Of a stretch of DNA of 64,000 bases, positions 16,905 to 26,018 are shown piece by piece. The notes beneath the pieces were generated by a model that saw only the letters and a list, made by a program, of their open reading frames with translations, searched no databases and had not been told where the DNA came from. Made by a program: the position numbers and the translations under genes. Source of the stretch: Ottowia massiliensis (lineage in GTDB: Bacteria > Pseudomonadota > Gammaproteobacteria > Burkholderiales > Burkholderiaceae_C). Position 1 is the stretch's first letter. Every line of letters begins with the position of its first letter. The stretch is from NCBI RefSeq assembly GCF_900240305.1, contig NZ_LT964854.1:496001-560000 (forward strand), given 5' to 3'.

Positions 16905-19109
16905 ATGACGACGCCAGCGCAGCTTTCTTCTTCTGCCATCGACTCTGCGGATCCGCCTTCAGCGGCCAGCCAGGCTGACGCCAGCGCGCCGCCGCTTCTG
17001 GCGCGCGCGCGCAGCTTTGCCGCGCCGCTGATCAGCAGCGAGTCTTTTCACTCAGGCGAAAACGCGCTGGCGCATGCCGATGGCGTGGCCAAAATCCTGG
17101 CCGACATTGGCAGCTCCGAAGAAATACAGGCGGCGGCCTATCTGGTGTATGCCAGCGAGCAGCTCAACCGCCCCGAAGAAATCATTGGCAAGGCGTTTGG
17201 CCCCGAATTTGCGCGGCTGGCGCATGAGGCGGTGCGGCTGGAGCGCGCGCAGCGCCTCTCGCGCATGGGGCGCGAGGAGCTTTCCACGCCGGAGCGCGCG
17301 CGCCAGCAGACGGAAAACGTGCGCAAGATGCTGCTGGCTTTCAGCCGCGATTTGCGCGTGGTGCTGCTGCGGCTGGCTTCGCGCCTGCAAACGCTGCGCT
17401 GGTTTGCCGCCCAGCGGCGCGCCTTGCCGCCGGCGCTGCTGCGCGAGTCGCACGAGGTTTTCGCGCCGCTGGCCAACCGGCTGGGCATCTGGCAGATCAA
17501 GTGGGAAATGGAAGACCTGGTCTTTCGCGCGCAGGAACCGCAGGTGTACCGGCACATTGCCAACATGCTGGAAGAGCGCCGCGCCGAGCGCGAAGCCGCG
17601 CTGGAAGAGCGCCGCGCCTATATTGAAAAGGCGCTGCGCGCGCTGGGCATGGATGCCGAGGTGTCGGGGCGGCCCAAGCACATCTACAGCATCGTGCGCA
17701 AGATGCGCGGCAAGAAGCTGGATTTCGCCCACATCTACGACGTGCGCGCGCTGCGCGTGATCGTGCCTACGGTGCAGGACTGCTATGCCGCGCTGGCCTG
17801 GGTGAATGAGCACTACACGCCCGTGCCGGGCGAGTTTGACGACTACATCGCCAAGCCCAAAGTCAATGGCTACCAGTCGCTGCACACGGTGGTGCGCGAC
17901 GCGGACGGCAAGCCCTGGGAAGTGCAAATCCGCACGCGCGCCATGCACGAGCACGCCGAAAACGGCGTGGCCGCGCACTGGGCCTACAAGGAAGCGGGCG
18001 TGAAAGGCTACGCGGGCGTGAGCGCCGCCAGCGCCTATGACGCCAAGATTGCCGTGCTGCGCCAATTGCTGGCCTGGGAGCATGACCTTTCGGACGCCAC
18101 GGCATCGCAGGCCTTGTTTGACGACCGCATCTACGTTTTCACGCCGGACGCGCGCCTGATTGACCTGCCCAGCGGCGCCACGCCCGTGGACTTTGCCTAC
18201 GCCCTGCACACCGAGCTGGGCCACCGCTGCCGGGGCGCGCGCGTGGATGGCGTGATGGTGGCGCTCAATACCCCGTTGAAAAACGGCCAGACGGTGGAAA
18301 TCACCGCCGCCAAGGAAGGCGGCCCCTCGCGCGACTGGCTCAACCCCGAGCTGAACTACATCGCCAGCTCGCGCGCCCGCGCCAAAGTGCGCGCCTGGTT
18401 CAACGCGCAGCACACGCGCGAAACCATTGCCCGTGGCCGCGAAATGGTGGAAAAGCTCCTCCAGCGCGAAGGCCGGACCAGCCTGGCGCTGGAAGAGCTG
18501 GCCGCTTCGCTGGGCTACAAAACGCCCGACGCGCTGTTTGAAACCGTGGGCAAAGACGAGCTTTCGCTGCGCACCATCGAAGCCGCCTTGCGCCCCGCAG
18601 AGCCGGAGCCGCCGCCCCCGCCCGAAGGGCAGGTGCTGCTGCGCAAGCCCAGCCGCGCCACGGCGGGCAAAGGCGGCGTGCTGGTGGTGGGGCTGGATTC
18701 CTTGCTGACCCAGATGGCGCGCTGCTGCAAGCCCGCGCCGCCTGATGCCATTGCGGGCTACGTCACGCGCGGCAAGGGCGTGAGCGTGCACCGCAAGAGC
18801 TGCCCCAATTTGCAAGACCTCATCGTGCGCGAGCCGGACCGCATCATCGAAGTGGCCTGGGGCGCTGGCGCACAAGCTGCCTACCCCGTTGATATTTCGG
18901 TGGAGGCGCAAGACCGGCAGGGCCTGCTGCGCGATATTTCCGACGTGCTGGCGCGCGAAAAAATCAACGTGACCGGCGTGCAAACCCAATCCGCCAAAGG
19001 CGCGGCCTGGATGACCTTCACCGTGGAAGTGAGCAGCACGCTGAATCTGGCCGACGCCTTGCGCGCCGTGCGGCAGGTGCCCGGCGTGCGCAGCGCCAAA
19101 AGGCGCTAG
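16905..19109 (+). CDS. relA: GTP pyrophosphokinase RelA (ppGpp synthetase)
   Basis: Stringent-response enzyme, 734 residues from this ATG. The HD hydrolase domain is degenerate: where SpoT has a catalytic HD (LLHDVVED), this protein reads YLVYASEQLNRP, so hydrolysis is probably lost and it is the RelA type. The synthetase domain is intact (GRPKHIYSIVRKMRGKKLDF, DYIAKPKVNGYQSLHTVVRD). TGS (IYVFTPDARLIDLPSGATPV), the zinc-finger-like CCKPAPPD region, and a C-terminal ACT domain follow. An ATG at 16872 (MRARRG) is an alternative start. It is followed by tRNA-Val. Confidence 0.95.
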   Translation: MTTPAQLSSSAIDSADPPSAASQADASAPPLLARARSFAAPLISSESFHSGENALAHADGVAKILADIGSSEEIQAAAYLVYASEQLNRPEEIIGKAFGPEFARLAHEAVRLERAQRLSRMGREELSTPERARQQTENVRKMLLAFSRDLRVVLLRLASRLQTLRWFAAQRRALPPALLRESHEVFAPLANRLGIWQIKWEMEDLVFRAQEPQVYRHIANMLEERRAEREAALEERRAYIEKALRALGMDAEVSGRPKHIYSIVRKMRGKKLDFAHIYDVRALRVIVPTVQDCYAALAWVNEHYTPVPGEFDDYIAKPKVNGYQSLHTVVRDADGKPWEVQIRTRAMHEHAENGVAAHWAYKEAGVKGYAGVSAASAYDAKIAVLRQLLAWEHDLSDATASQALFDDRIYVFTPDARLIDLPSGATPVDFAYALHTELGHRCRGARVDGVMVALNTPLKNGQTVEITAAKEGGPSRDWLNPELNYIASSRARAKVRAWFNAQHTRETIARGREMVEKLLQREGRTSLALEELAASLGYKTPDALFETVGKDELSLRTIEAALRPAEPEPPPPPEGQVLLRKPSRATAGKGGVLVVGLDSLLTQMARCCKPAPPDAIAGYVTRGKGVSVHRKSCPNLQDLIVREPDRIIEVAWGAGAQAAYPVDISVEAQDRQGLLRDISDVLAREKINVTGVQTQSAKGAAWMTFTVEVSSTLNLADALRAVRQVPGVRSAKRR

Positions 19110-19187
19110 CCGCGCCGGTGCGGGCCGCAAGCGCCAGAGAAAAGTCTGCTTTTTTACTGCTAGAATCCGCCGCTTCGTTCACAACGA

Positions 19188-19264
19188 AGGCGCGTAGCTC
19201 AGCTGGTTAGAGCACCACCTTGACATGGTGGGGGTCGTTGGTTCGAGTCCAATCGCGCCTACCA
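19188..19264 (+). tRNA. tRNA-Val (GAC)
   Basis: 77 nt with encoded CCA. Acceptor AGGCGCG pairs with CGCGCCT; anticodon stem CCACC/GGTGG encloses loop TTGACAT, giving GAC; T-arm GTTCGAGTCC. A TAGAAT hexamer at about 19160 is a plausible -10 element. Confidence 0.96.
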
Positions 19265-19272
19265 GCATTCGA

Positions 19273-19306
19273 AATCGCCCGGCAGTAGCGCCGGGCGATT
19301 TTTTTT
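19273..19306 (+). terminator. Rho-independent terminator after tRNA-Val
   Basis: AATCGCCCGGC (19273-19283) / GCCGGGCGATT (19290-19300) followed by a run of eight T residues; only 9 bases beyond the tRNA. Confidence 0.92.
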
Positions 19307-19337
19307 GCGTCTGCCAGCGGTCCGGCTGGCGGATTAC

Positions 19338-19400
19338 TATGAAAAGAATAGCGGGTTGCGCCCATTCCACCAGGACTTGAGGCCGGTTTGGGCCTTGAAC
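19338..19400 (+). repeat. Variant of the dispersed repeat, copy A
   Basis: GAAAAGAATAGCGGGTTGCG, then CCCATTCCACCAGGACTTGA and GGCC. The same string recurs at 21607-21668. The core TTCCACCAGGACTT corresponds to TTCCACTAGGACCT of the main family. Confidence 0.65.
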
Positions 19401-19443
19401 CAGGGCATTGAGTCCAGGCCAGGTTCAAGCGCGGCGGCCTGGC

Positions 19444-19794
19444 TCAAAGCACTTGCTCAATGGCTTGCAGCGGCCTTCCCAGGCGGGCGCCTTTTTCCGT
19501 GACCACGATAGGGCGGTTGATCAGCACGGGCGTGGCCACCATTGCGGCCAGCAGCTCATCGTCCGTCAGCGCGGGGTTATCCAGCCCTTGCTCCAGGTAC
19601 TCAGGCTGCTTGGTGCGAATCAGGGCGCGCAGCGGCTGGCCCGTGGCGGCGGCGATGCGGCGCAGCTCGTCCGCCGTGGGCGGATTCTTCAGGTATTCGA
19701 TGACGACGGGTTCGATGCCGCGCGCCTTCAGCAGCTCCAGCGCATGGCGCGATGTGCTGCAACGGGGGTTGTGATAGAGGGTGACGGTGCTCAT
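19444..19794 (-). CDS. arsC: Arsenate reductase (glutaredoxin-type, ArsC/Spx family)
   Basis: Thioredoxin-fold reductase converting arsenate to arsenite with glutaredoxin, 116 residues. Active-site CxxxR is in YHNPRCSTSRHALELL, and the C-terminal LINRPIVVTEKGARLGRP matches E. coli ArsC closely. The ATG at 19792-19794 gives the family start; an upstream in-frame extension overlaps the divergent gene and is rejected. No arsR or arsB is nearby, so a chromosomal housekeeping role is possible. Confidence 0.92.
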   Translation of the reverse strand: MSTVTLYHNPRCSTSRHALELLKARGIEPVVIEYLKNPPTADELRRIAAATGQPLRALIRTKQPEYLEQGLDNPALTDDELLAAMVATPVLINRPIVVTEKGARLGRPLQAIEQVL

Positions 19795-19861
19795 GGGCGG
19801 GTCTGCGCTGGAAGCCATTGCAAAAGCGGCCATTGTCAGGCCAGGCACTACTATCGCGCTC

Positions 19862-21118
19862 ATGCCACACACTGCAACAACTTCCGCCGATCCAGCCGCA
19901 TCCGTGCCGCGCGCTTCGTCCACCCGGCTCATACACCACCCCTACGTTCCGCCTGCGGAGTTCGAGGCTCCGCAGCCGGCGGTGCACAAGGCGTCCACCG
20001 TGTTCTTTCCCAACGTGGCGGCCATGCGCGAGCGCCAGTGGATGGACAAAAGCGCCTACACCTACGGCCTGCACGGCACGCCCACCACCTTCACGCTCGA
20101 AGAGCGCATCGCCACGCTGGAAGGCGGCCTGCAATGCCTGCTGGCGCCCAGCGGTCTGGCCGCGCTGGCGCTGGTGAATCTGGGCCTGCTCAAAACGGGC
20201 GATGAAGTGCTGCTGCCCGACAACGCCTACGGCCCCGGCAAAGACCTGGCCGCTGGCGAGCTGCGCCAGTTCGGCATCACCCATCAGGTGTATGACCCCA
20301 TGAAGCCGGCCGACTTGGCCGATCGCGTCACGCCCCGCACGCGCCTGGTCTGGCTGGAAGCGGCCGGCTCCGTCACGCTGGAATTTCCTGACTTGCTGGC
20401 GCAGGCGCGCCTGTGCCGCGAGCTGGGCGTGCTCAGCGCGCTGGACAACACCTGGGGCGCGGGCCTGGCCTTCAACCCCTTCAATCTGGACGGGTGCGGG
20501 CTGGCGGTGGACATTTCCGTGCAGGCGCTCACCAAATACCCCAGCGGTGGCGGCGACGTGCTCATGGGCAGCGTGGTCACGCGCGACGCGGCCTTGCACC
20601 GCAAGCTCAAGCTCTGCCACATGCGCCTGGGCCTGGGCGTGGGCGGCAACGACGCCGAAGCCGTGCTGCGCGCCCTGCCCACCCTGCCGTTGCGCTACGC
20701 CGCCGCCGACCGCAGCGCCCGCCGCCTGGCCGAATGGGCCGCGCGCCAGGCCCCTTTCGCGCAAGTGCTGCACCCCGCGCTGCCCGCCTCGCCCGGCCAT
20801 GCGCACTGGCAAGCCGTCTGCGGCGCGGCCGACGCGGCAGGCCAGGGGGCGGCCGCCAGCTTGTTCAGCGTGGTGATTGGTGAGAAATTCAGCCGCGAAC
20901 AGGTCGATGCCTTTTGCGATGCGCTGCGCCTGTTTCGCATTGGCTACTCCTGGGGCGGCCCGTTCAGCCTGGTCATGCCGTATGAGCTGCAAACCATGCG
21001 CCATGACTGGCCCGCGCATCTGGCGCGCGGCACGCTGGTGCGCTTTGCCATTGGCCTGGAAGACACGGCTGATTTGCAGGGCGACCTGCAACACGCCATG
21101 CAGCAGACGCTGGCCTGA
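19862..21118 (+). CDS. metC: Cystathionine beta-lyase (Cys/Met metabolism PLP enzyme)
   Basis: 418-residue trans-sulfuration enzyme, predicted to cleave cystathionine to homocysteine in methionine synthesis. PLP-fold landmarks are YGLHGTPTTFTLEERIATLE, the substrate/PLP region LDNTWGAGLAFNPFNLDG, and the Schiff-base lysine in QALTKYPSGGGDVLMGS. ATG at 19862 (MPHTATTSADP). Divergent from arsC with a 67-bp shared control region. Symbol by family resemblance; other PLP lyases of the family are possible. Confidence 0.88.
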   Translation: MPHTATTSADPAASVPRASSTRLIHHPYVPPAEFEAPQPAVHKASTVFFPNVAAMRERQWMDKSAYTYGLHGTPTTFTLEERIATLEGGLQCLLAPSGLAALALVNLGLLKTGDEVLLPDNAYGPGKDLAAGELRQFGITHQVYDPMKPADLADRVTPRTRLVWLEAAGSVTLEFPDLLAQARLCRELGVLSALDNTWGAGLAFNPFNLDGCGLAVDISVQALTKYPSGGGDVLMGSVVTRDAALHRKLKLCHMRLGLGVGGNDAEAVLRALPTLPLRYAAADRSARRLAEWAARQAPFAQVLHPALPASPGHAHWQAVCGAADAAGQGAAASLFSVVIGEKFSREQVDAFCDALRLFRIGYSWGGPFSLVMPYELQTMRHDWPAHLARGTLVRFAIGLEDTADLQGDLQHAMQQTLA

Positions 21119-21136
21119 AACACCTGCGCCGCCGCC

Positions 21137-21571
21137 ATGTTCACCCCCTCTCCTGCCGAAGTGCGCCGCTTCTTCTGCCGCGCGTGGGCCAAGCGCCGCG
21201 CGGGCCAGCCCATGCAACCCATCGAAACCCTGGCCGCTGACTGGATTGCCGAACACCCCGAATACCACGCCGACTTTGCCGACGAAGCCAGCGCCATCGC
21301 CCGCGCCTACCCGGAGCTGGACGGCCAGGCCAACCCCTTCCTGCACCTGGCCATGCACCTGTCCATCAGCGAGCAATGCAGCATCGACCAGCCCCGGGGC
21401 ATTCGCCACGCCGTTGAGCAGCTCGCCTCCCGGCAGGGCGATTTGCACCGCGCCCACCACGAAGTCATGGCCTTTCTCGGCCAGATGCTGGCCGACGCCC
21501 AATCCAGCGGCCGCCCTTTCGACGGCAACGCCTACCTTGACGCCATCCAACGCCGCGCCACGCGCGACTGA
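21137..21571 (+). CDS. DUF1841 family protein
   Basis: 144 residues, cytoplasmic, function unknown. Family signature MFTPSPAEVRRFFCRAWAKR at the N-terminus, followed by ETLAADWIAEHPEYHADFAD and NPFLHLAMHLSISEQCSIDQ. Small conserved betaproteobacterial protein. It starts 18 bases after metC and is likely co-transcribed. Confidence 0.85.
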   Translation: MFTPSPAEVRRFFCRAWAKRRAGQPMQPIETLAADWIAEHPEYHADFADEASAIARAYPELDGQANPFLHLAMHLSISEQCSIDQPRGIRHAVEQLASRQGDLHRAHHEVMAFLGQMLADAQSSGRPFDGNAYLDAIQRRATRD

Positions 21572-21606
21572 ACACAACCGGCGCAACCGCGAAAGGCGCG
21601 CCGCAT

Positions 21607-21668
21607 GCTTCAAAAAAGAGAGCGGCCTGCGCCCATTCCACCAGGACTTGCGGGCGATTTGACCTTGA
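21607..21668 (+). repeat. Variant of the dispersed repeat, copy B
   Basis: AAAAAAGAGAGCGGCCTGCG, CCCATTCCACCAGGACTTGC, GGGCGATTTGACCTTGAA. Nearly the same as 19338-19400 and in the same orientation, so the two bracket arsC-metC-DUF1841. Confidence 0.7.
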
Positions 21669-21681
21669 AAACCTGCTGCAG

Positions 21682-22389
21682 TCAGCCCGCTTGCGGCTCA
21701 TGCCAGGCGCGCGCGGGCTGGCGCTTGAGCAGCCAGCCCGATGCCACATCCAGGCTGGCGCACATCAGGTAATACAGCACGGCCACGGCCAGAAAGATTT
21801 CGGCGGGATAGACCATCACGCGGTTGTTCACCTGCGTGGCCACGAAAGACAGCTCGCCCACGCCAATCACGTAAGCCAGCGAGGTGTCCTTGATGAGCGC
21901 AATCCATTGATTGACAAAGGAAGGCAGCATCATCGGCAGCGCCTGCGGCAGCACCACGCGGCGCATGGCCTGCCAGCGCGTCATGCCCAGCGCCAGCGCA
22001 GCCTGCATCTGGCCGGGCGGCAAGCTGCTGATGCCCGCGTACACCGAATGCGCCAGATACGCGCCGCCCACCAGCGAAAGCGCCAGCACCACAGTCAAAA
22101 GCTCCGGCACATCCAGCCCGAAGGCGATGGGCAGCAAAAAGTAAACCCAGAAGATGAGCATGAGCACCGGAATGGCGCGCAAAAACGCCAGCGCACCCAG
22201 CAGCGCGGCGCGCAGCGCACGCTGGCGCAGCATGGCCAGCGCAATGCCCAGCGCCAGCCCCAGCAGGGCCGAAGCCGCGCCCGAAGCCAGGCTCAGCGCC
22301 AGCGTCAGCGCCGCGCCGCCCAGCGGGCCATCGGGCCAGGCGCCCAGCAGCAGGTAAGGCAGGTTGTCCCAGACGACGGAAAAATTCAT
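21682..22389 (-). CDS. Amino-acid ABC transporter permease (GltK-like)
   Basis: Inner-membrane permease of the polar amino-acid (HisMQ/GlnP) family, 235 residues, about five transmembrane helices. The permease signature (EAA loop) is in ALGMTRWQAMRRVVLPQALP, followed by FVNQWIALIKDTSLAYVIGV. Its ATG overlaps the stop of the partner permease by 4 bases (ATGA). With the upstream permease and binding protein it forms an acidic/polar amino-acid importer, but no ATPase gene is present. Confidence 0.9.
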   Translation of the reverse strand: MNFSVVWDNLPYLLLGAWPDGPLGGAALTLALSLASGAASALLGLALGIALAMLRQRALRAALLGALAFLRAIPVLMLIFWVYFLLPIAFGLDVPELLTVVLALSLVGGAYLAHSVYAGISSLPPGQMQAALALGMTRWQAMRRVVLPQALPMMLPSFVNQWIALIKDTSLAYVIGVGELSFVATQVNNRVMVYPAEIFLAVAVLYYLMCASLDVASGWLLKRQPARAWHEPQAG

Positions 22390-23147
22390 GCCGCCGCCTT
22401 CACCGCTTCACGCCCCGCGCGGCGAAAACGCCCGCGCCGCTGCCACAGCTGCGAGGCCGCTTCCATTGCGGCAATCAGCAGCAGATACAGCAGCGTGGCA
22501 ATGCCGAACGCCTGAAAGGTCTTGAACGTTTGCGTTTCCACCTGCCGCGAGGCGTAAGACAGCTCGGCCAGGCCGATGGCCATCGTCAGCGAACTGTTTT
22601 TCACCGCATTCATGTACTGGCCCACCAGGGGCGAGAAGGCGTTGTGCAGCGCCTGCGGCAAGATGACGTGGCGCCACGCTTGCAGAGGCGTCAGGCCCAG
22701 CGCGGCGGCGGCGGCGCGCTGGCCGGCGCCCACGCCCTGCACGCCCGCGCGGAATTCTTCGGCAATGAAAGCCGCCGTAAACAGCGTCAGCCCGAAAAAA
22801 CCGGCAATGAACTCAAACGAAGGCCAGCGCAGCGCAAGCCCGGCCACTTCAATCTGCCGGGGCGTGTTCAGCCAGGGCAAAAAGCCTTCAGGCAAAAAGG
22901 CGCTCGCGCCGAAATACCAGAAAAACAGCTGAACCAGCAAAGGCGTGTTGCGAAACACCGAGAGATAAACGCGCGCCGCCCACTGCACCACGCCGCGCCC
23001 TTGCAGGCGCGCCACGCACAGCGCAAAGCCGCCCAGCGTGGCGGCCACGCACACGCACAGCGACAGGCCGATGGTCACCCAAAAGCCGTGCCACAGCCAG
23101 CCCAGATATTGGGGCGCGAGCAGTTCGCCAAAAACATTCATCGCCAT
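22386..23147 (-). CDS. Amino-acid ABC transporter permease (GltJ-like)
   Basis: 253-residue inner-membrane partner permease. EAA loop in ALGLTPLQAWRHVILPQALH, followed by PLVGQYMNAVKNSSLTMAIG, typical of GltJ/AatQ proteins. Several hydrophobic helices, with a longer periplasmic loop near residues 60-100. Start ATG at 23145-23147 (MAMNVFGELL). Downstream of the binding-protein gene across a stem-loop, and translationally coupled to the next permease. Confidence 0.9.
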   Translation of the reverse strand: MAMNVFGELLAPQYLGWLWHGFWVTIGLSLCVCVAATLGGFALCVARLQGRGVVQWAARVYLSVFRNTPLLVQLFFWYFGASAFLPEGFLPWLNTPRQIEVAGLALRWPSFEFIAGFFGLTLFTAAFIAEEFRAGVQGVGAGQRAAAAALGLTPLQAWRHVILPQALHNAFSPLVGQYMNAVKNSSLTMAIGLAELSYASRQVETQTFKTFQAFGIATLLYLLLIAAMEAASQLWQRRGRFRRAGREAVKAAA

Positions 23148-23174
23148 GTGCCATTGCTCATTTGCAAAAAAGAA

Positions 23175-23204
23175 AAACCCTGCCTTTTACCGACGGCAGG
23201 GTTT
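23175..23204 (-). terminator. Attenuating stem-loop between binding protein and permeases
   Basis: AAACCCTGCC / GGCAGGGTTT inverted repeat followed, on the minus strand, by TTTTTCTTTTTT. It lies 49 bases past the binding-protein stop and 27 bases before the first permease start. Such stem-loops usually give excess binding protein over permease. Confidence 0.8.
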
Positions 23205-23252
23205 CGGGCCGGGCCGCGCCCCTTTTAAAACAGGGCGTTACAAAACATGGTT

Positions 23253-24077
23253 TTATTTGGCCTGCGGTTTTTCCTGGCCGATTTTATAGAGGCGCTTGAG
23301 CGGCGTTTTTGTGTCGGGGCCGAACCAGGCGTTGTAAATCTGCTCGGCCTTGCCGCTTTTTTCCAGCTCCAGCAGGGCCTCGTCCACCACTTTCTTGAGC
23401 GCCGCCTCGCCTTTGGGAATGCCAATGCCAATCAGGTCTTCAGACACCGTGAATGGCGGAATCACGTATTTGTCGCGATCGGGCACGTTGGCCAGCAGGC
23501 CGATGAGCTTGGGGCCGTCTTGCGTGATGGCCTGCACATTGCCGTTGCGCAGGGCGGCAAAGGCAAAAGGCGTGTCGTCATACGCCACCACCGTGGCGCC
23601 GGGAAACTGGCTGCGAATCACGCCCTCATTCACGGTTCCTTTGTCCACGCCCACGCGCAGCTTGTTCAGGTCTTCGGGTTTTTCCAGCGCCGTGCCTTGC
23701 TTGATGATGAATTGCTGGCCCGAAGCGAAATAGGGAATGCTGAAATCCACCTGCTTGGCGCGCTCTTCCGAAATGGTGAAATTGGCCACTACCAAATCCA
23801 CCTTGCCCGAAACCAGCAGCGGCACGCGGTTGGCCGGGTTGGTGGGAACGACTTCCAGCTTGACTTTCAGCTTGTCGGCCAGCGCCTGGGCAAAGTCCAC
23901 ATCCAGCCCTTCGATTTTCTTGGATTTGGCATCCACAAAGCCAAAAGGCGGATTGCTGTCAAAAGAGGCCACTTTCAGCACGCCTTTTTTCTGAATATCT
24001 TCCAGCCGGTCGGCCAGCGCCTGCGTGCAAGCCAGCGCCAGAACGGCGGCGCCCAGCCATGCCAGTTGCTTTTTCAT
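23253..24077 (-). CDS. Amino-acid ABC transporter periplasmic substrate-binding protein
   Basis: Family 3 solute-binding protein, 274 residues. A Sec signal peptide (MKKQLAWLGAAVLALACTQA) ends near LADRL. The mature part starts IQKKGVLKVASFDSNPPFGF, with DVDFAQALADKLKVKLEVVP and VDLVVANFTISEERAKQVDF. Relatives bind glutamate/aspartate or other polar amino acids; the ligand cannot be fixed here. ATG at 24075-24077 follows a GGAGC ribosome-binding site. Confidence 0.92.
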   Translation of the reverse strand: MKKQLAWLGAAVLALACTQALADRLEDIQKKGVLKVASFDSNPPFGFVDAKSKKIEGLDVDFAQALADKLKVKLEVVPTNPANRVPLLVSGKVDLVVANFTISEERAKQVDFSIPYFASGQQFIIKQGTALEKPEDLNKLRVGVDKGTVNEGVIRSQFPGATVVAYDDTPFAFAALRNGNVQAITQDGPKLIGLLANVPDRDKYVIPPFTVSEDLIGIGIPKGEAALKKVVDEALLELEKSGKAEQIYNAWFGPDTKTPLKRLYKIGQEKPQAK

Positions 24078-24349
24078 TTCATTTGCTCCTGTCGGAATAG
24101 GGAAAACCGGCGCGGGCCGCGCCGCTTCAGCGAAGGCGCGTATCAAACCACATTTGCGCCGCGCCCGAAACGATATTTTTCACATAACCATCCAACCGGG
24201 GGTTGGATCGCCTGCGCCGCGCGCCGCCGCCTGCGGCAACCCCTGCCCCGCTGCGCCTTGGCGCGCGGGCTGGACACGCGGGCTTGACGCGCGGGCCTCA
24301 AGCGCGGCCTCACGCACAATTGCGGTTTTCGTTTTCAGCATTCACATTC

Positions 24350-25825
24350 ATGTCAGACACTGCTGTCCACCATATCCAGCGCCGCCTCAAGGCGCGGCAT
24401 CTTTCCATGATCGCCATTGGCGGCTGCATTGGCACGGGCCTGTTCATGGCCAGCGGCTCGGCCATTCACAGCGCCGGGCCGGGCGGGGCGCTGGTGGCTT
24501 ACGCCGCCATTGGCCTCATGGTCTATTTCTTCATGACGTCGCTGGGCGAAATGGCCACGTTCATGCCCGTTTCCGGCTCCTTCAGCACGTACGCCACGCG
24601 CTTTGTCGATCCTTCGCTGGGCTTCGCGCTGGGCTGGAATTACTGGTTCAACTGGGTGATCACGGCGGCGGTGGACGTGAGCGTGGCCGCCGTCGTCATC
24701 AGCTACTGGGAGCCGCTGCGCAACTTCATGCCCGCCTGGGGCTGGAGCCTGCTGTTTCTGGGCGTGATTTTTCTGCTCAACATGGCCTCGGTGCGCGTGT
24801 ATGGCGAGACTGAATACTGGATGGCGCTCATCAAGGTGGTCACCGTCATTATTTTTCTGGGCATCGGCGTGCTCACCATTTTCGGCATCATGGGCGGCCA
24901 ATATATCGGGCTGAAAAACTTCAGCATGGGCGACGCGCCTTTTCTGGGCGGCAGCCTGGGCGGGCAGTTCCTGACCACGCTGGGGGTTTTTCTGGTGGCG
25001 GGCTTTTCATTCCAGGGCACGGAGCTGATTGGCATTACCGCAGGCGAATCAGAGGAGCCGGAAAAAAACATTCCCCGCGCCATTGACCAGGTTTTCTGGC
25101 GCATCCTGATTTTCTATATTCTCGCCATCGCCATTATCGGCCTCATTATTCCCTATACCAGCCCCGAATTGCTGGGCGCGGACGTGGATGAAATCTCCAA
25201 ATCGCCTTTCACGCTGGTATTCGAGCGCGCCGGGCTGGCCTTTGCGGCGGCGGCCATGAATGCCGTCATCCTCACCTCCATTCTCTCGGCAGGCAATTCG
25301 GGCATGTATGCCTCCACGCGCATGCTCTACGCCATGGGGCGCAGCGGCCTGGCCTGGCCTGTCTTCGGCAAGGTGGATGCGCGCGGCGTGCCCATGCCCG
25401 CCCTGCTGGCCACGGGCGCGCTGGTGCTGGGCGTTTACATGCTGCAACTGGGCAACGACGCGGCCTACCAGTACGTGCTGGCCGCCTCGGGCCTGACGGG
25501 CTTTATTGCCTGGGTGGGCATCGCCATCAGCCACTACCGCTTCCGCCGCGCCTGGGTGGCGCAAGGCAGGCCGCTTTCCGGGCTGCGCTACCGCGCCAAA
25601 TGGTTTCCCTTCGGCCCGCTGCTGGCGCTGGCGCTGTGCGTGCTGGTCATCATCGGGCAAGACACCAAGCTGATACTGGACGGCGATTTCGACTGGGAGC
25701 GCCTGTTGGTCACCTACATGGGGCTGCCCGTGTTCTTCGGCTTTCTCGTCTATCACAAGCTGCGCTACCGCACGCGCCTGATTGCGCTCAAGGAAGTGGA
25801 TCTGAGCAAGACCGACCGCGACTGA
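24350..25825 (+). CDS. lysP: Lysine-specific permease (APC family)
   Basis: 491-residue APC-superfamily transporter with 12 predicted helices. It is very close to LysP throughout: LKARHLSMIAIGGCIGTGLF, LMVYFFMTSLGEMATFMPVS, GFSFQGTELIGITAGESEEP, SAGNSGMYASTRMLYAMGRS. Predicted proton-coupled lysine uptake. The ATG at 24350 (MSDTAVHHIQRR) gives the right N-terminus; upstream open frame is unrelated GC-rich sequence. Divergent from the amino-acid ABC operon. Confidence 0.92.
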   Translation: MSDTAVHHIQRRLKARHLSMIAIGGCIGTGLFMASGSAIHSAGPGGALVAYAAIGLMVYFFMTSLGEMATFMPVSGSFSTYATRFVDPSLGFALGWNYWFNWVITAAVDVSVAAVVISYWEPLRNFMPAWGWSLLFLGVIFLLNMASVRVYGETEYWMALIKVVTVIIFLGIGVLTIFGIMGGQYIGLKNFSMGDAPFLGGSLGGQFLTTLGVFLVAGFSFQGTELIGITAGESEEPEKNIPRAIDQVFWRILIFYILAIAIIGLIIPYTSPELLGADVDEISKSPFTLVFERAGLAFAAAAMNAVILTSILSAGNSGMYASTRMLYAMGRSGLAWPVFGKVDARGVPMPALLATGALVLGVYMLQLGNDAAYQYVLAASGLTGFIAWVGIAISHYRFRRAWVAQGRPLSGLRYRAKWFPFGPLLALALCVLVIIGQDTKLILDGDFDWERLLVTYMGLPVFFGFLVYHKLRYRTRLIALKEVDLSKTDRD

Positions 25826-25838
25826 GCGCCGCAGCGCG

Positions 25839-25879
25839 CAAAACGCCCGCGCAGGCTGGCAGGCCGCGCGGGCGTTTTG
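25839..25879 (+). terminator. Rho-independent terminator after lysP
   Basis: 14-bp inverted repeat CAAAACGCCCGCGC / GCGCGGGCGTTTTG with T tract, 14 bases after the lysP stop. Confidence 0.88.
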
Positions 25880-25936
25880 TTTGAAGCTGGCTACAGCAGC
25901 GCCGCCCGCTCATGCGCAAGCGGACTTCACGCCTTG

Positions 25937-26018
25937 ATTAGCTCCTTGTTCAATAGCATGAGGTCTTAGTGAAAAGTGCGCAAGCCACGTTTTCATGGCC
26001 TCAAATTTGCTCCTCTTG
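25937..26018 (-). repeat. Dispersed intergenic repeat, copy 5
   Basis: Plus strand GATTAGCTCCTTGTTCAATA, GCATGAGGTCTTAGTG, GTGCGCAAGCCACGTTTTCA, TCAAATTTGCTCCTCTTG. A GAACAGGTTC fragment of the second repeat follows at about 26053. Confidence 0.8.
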
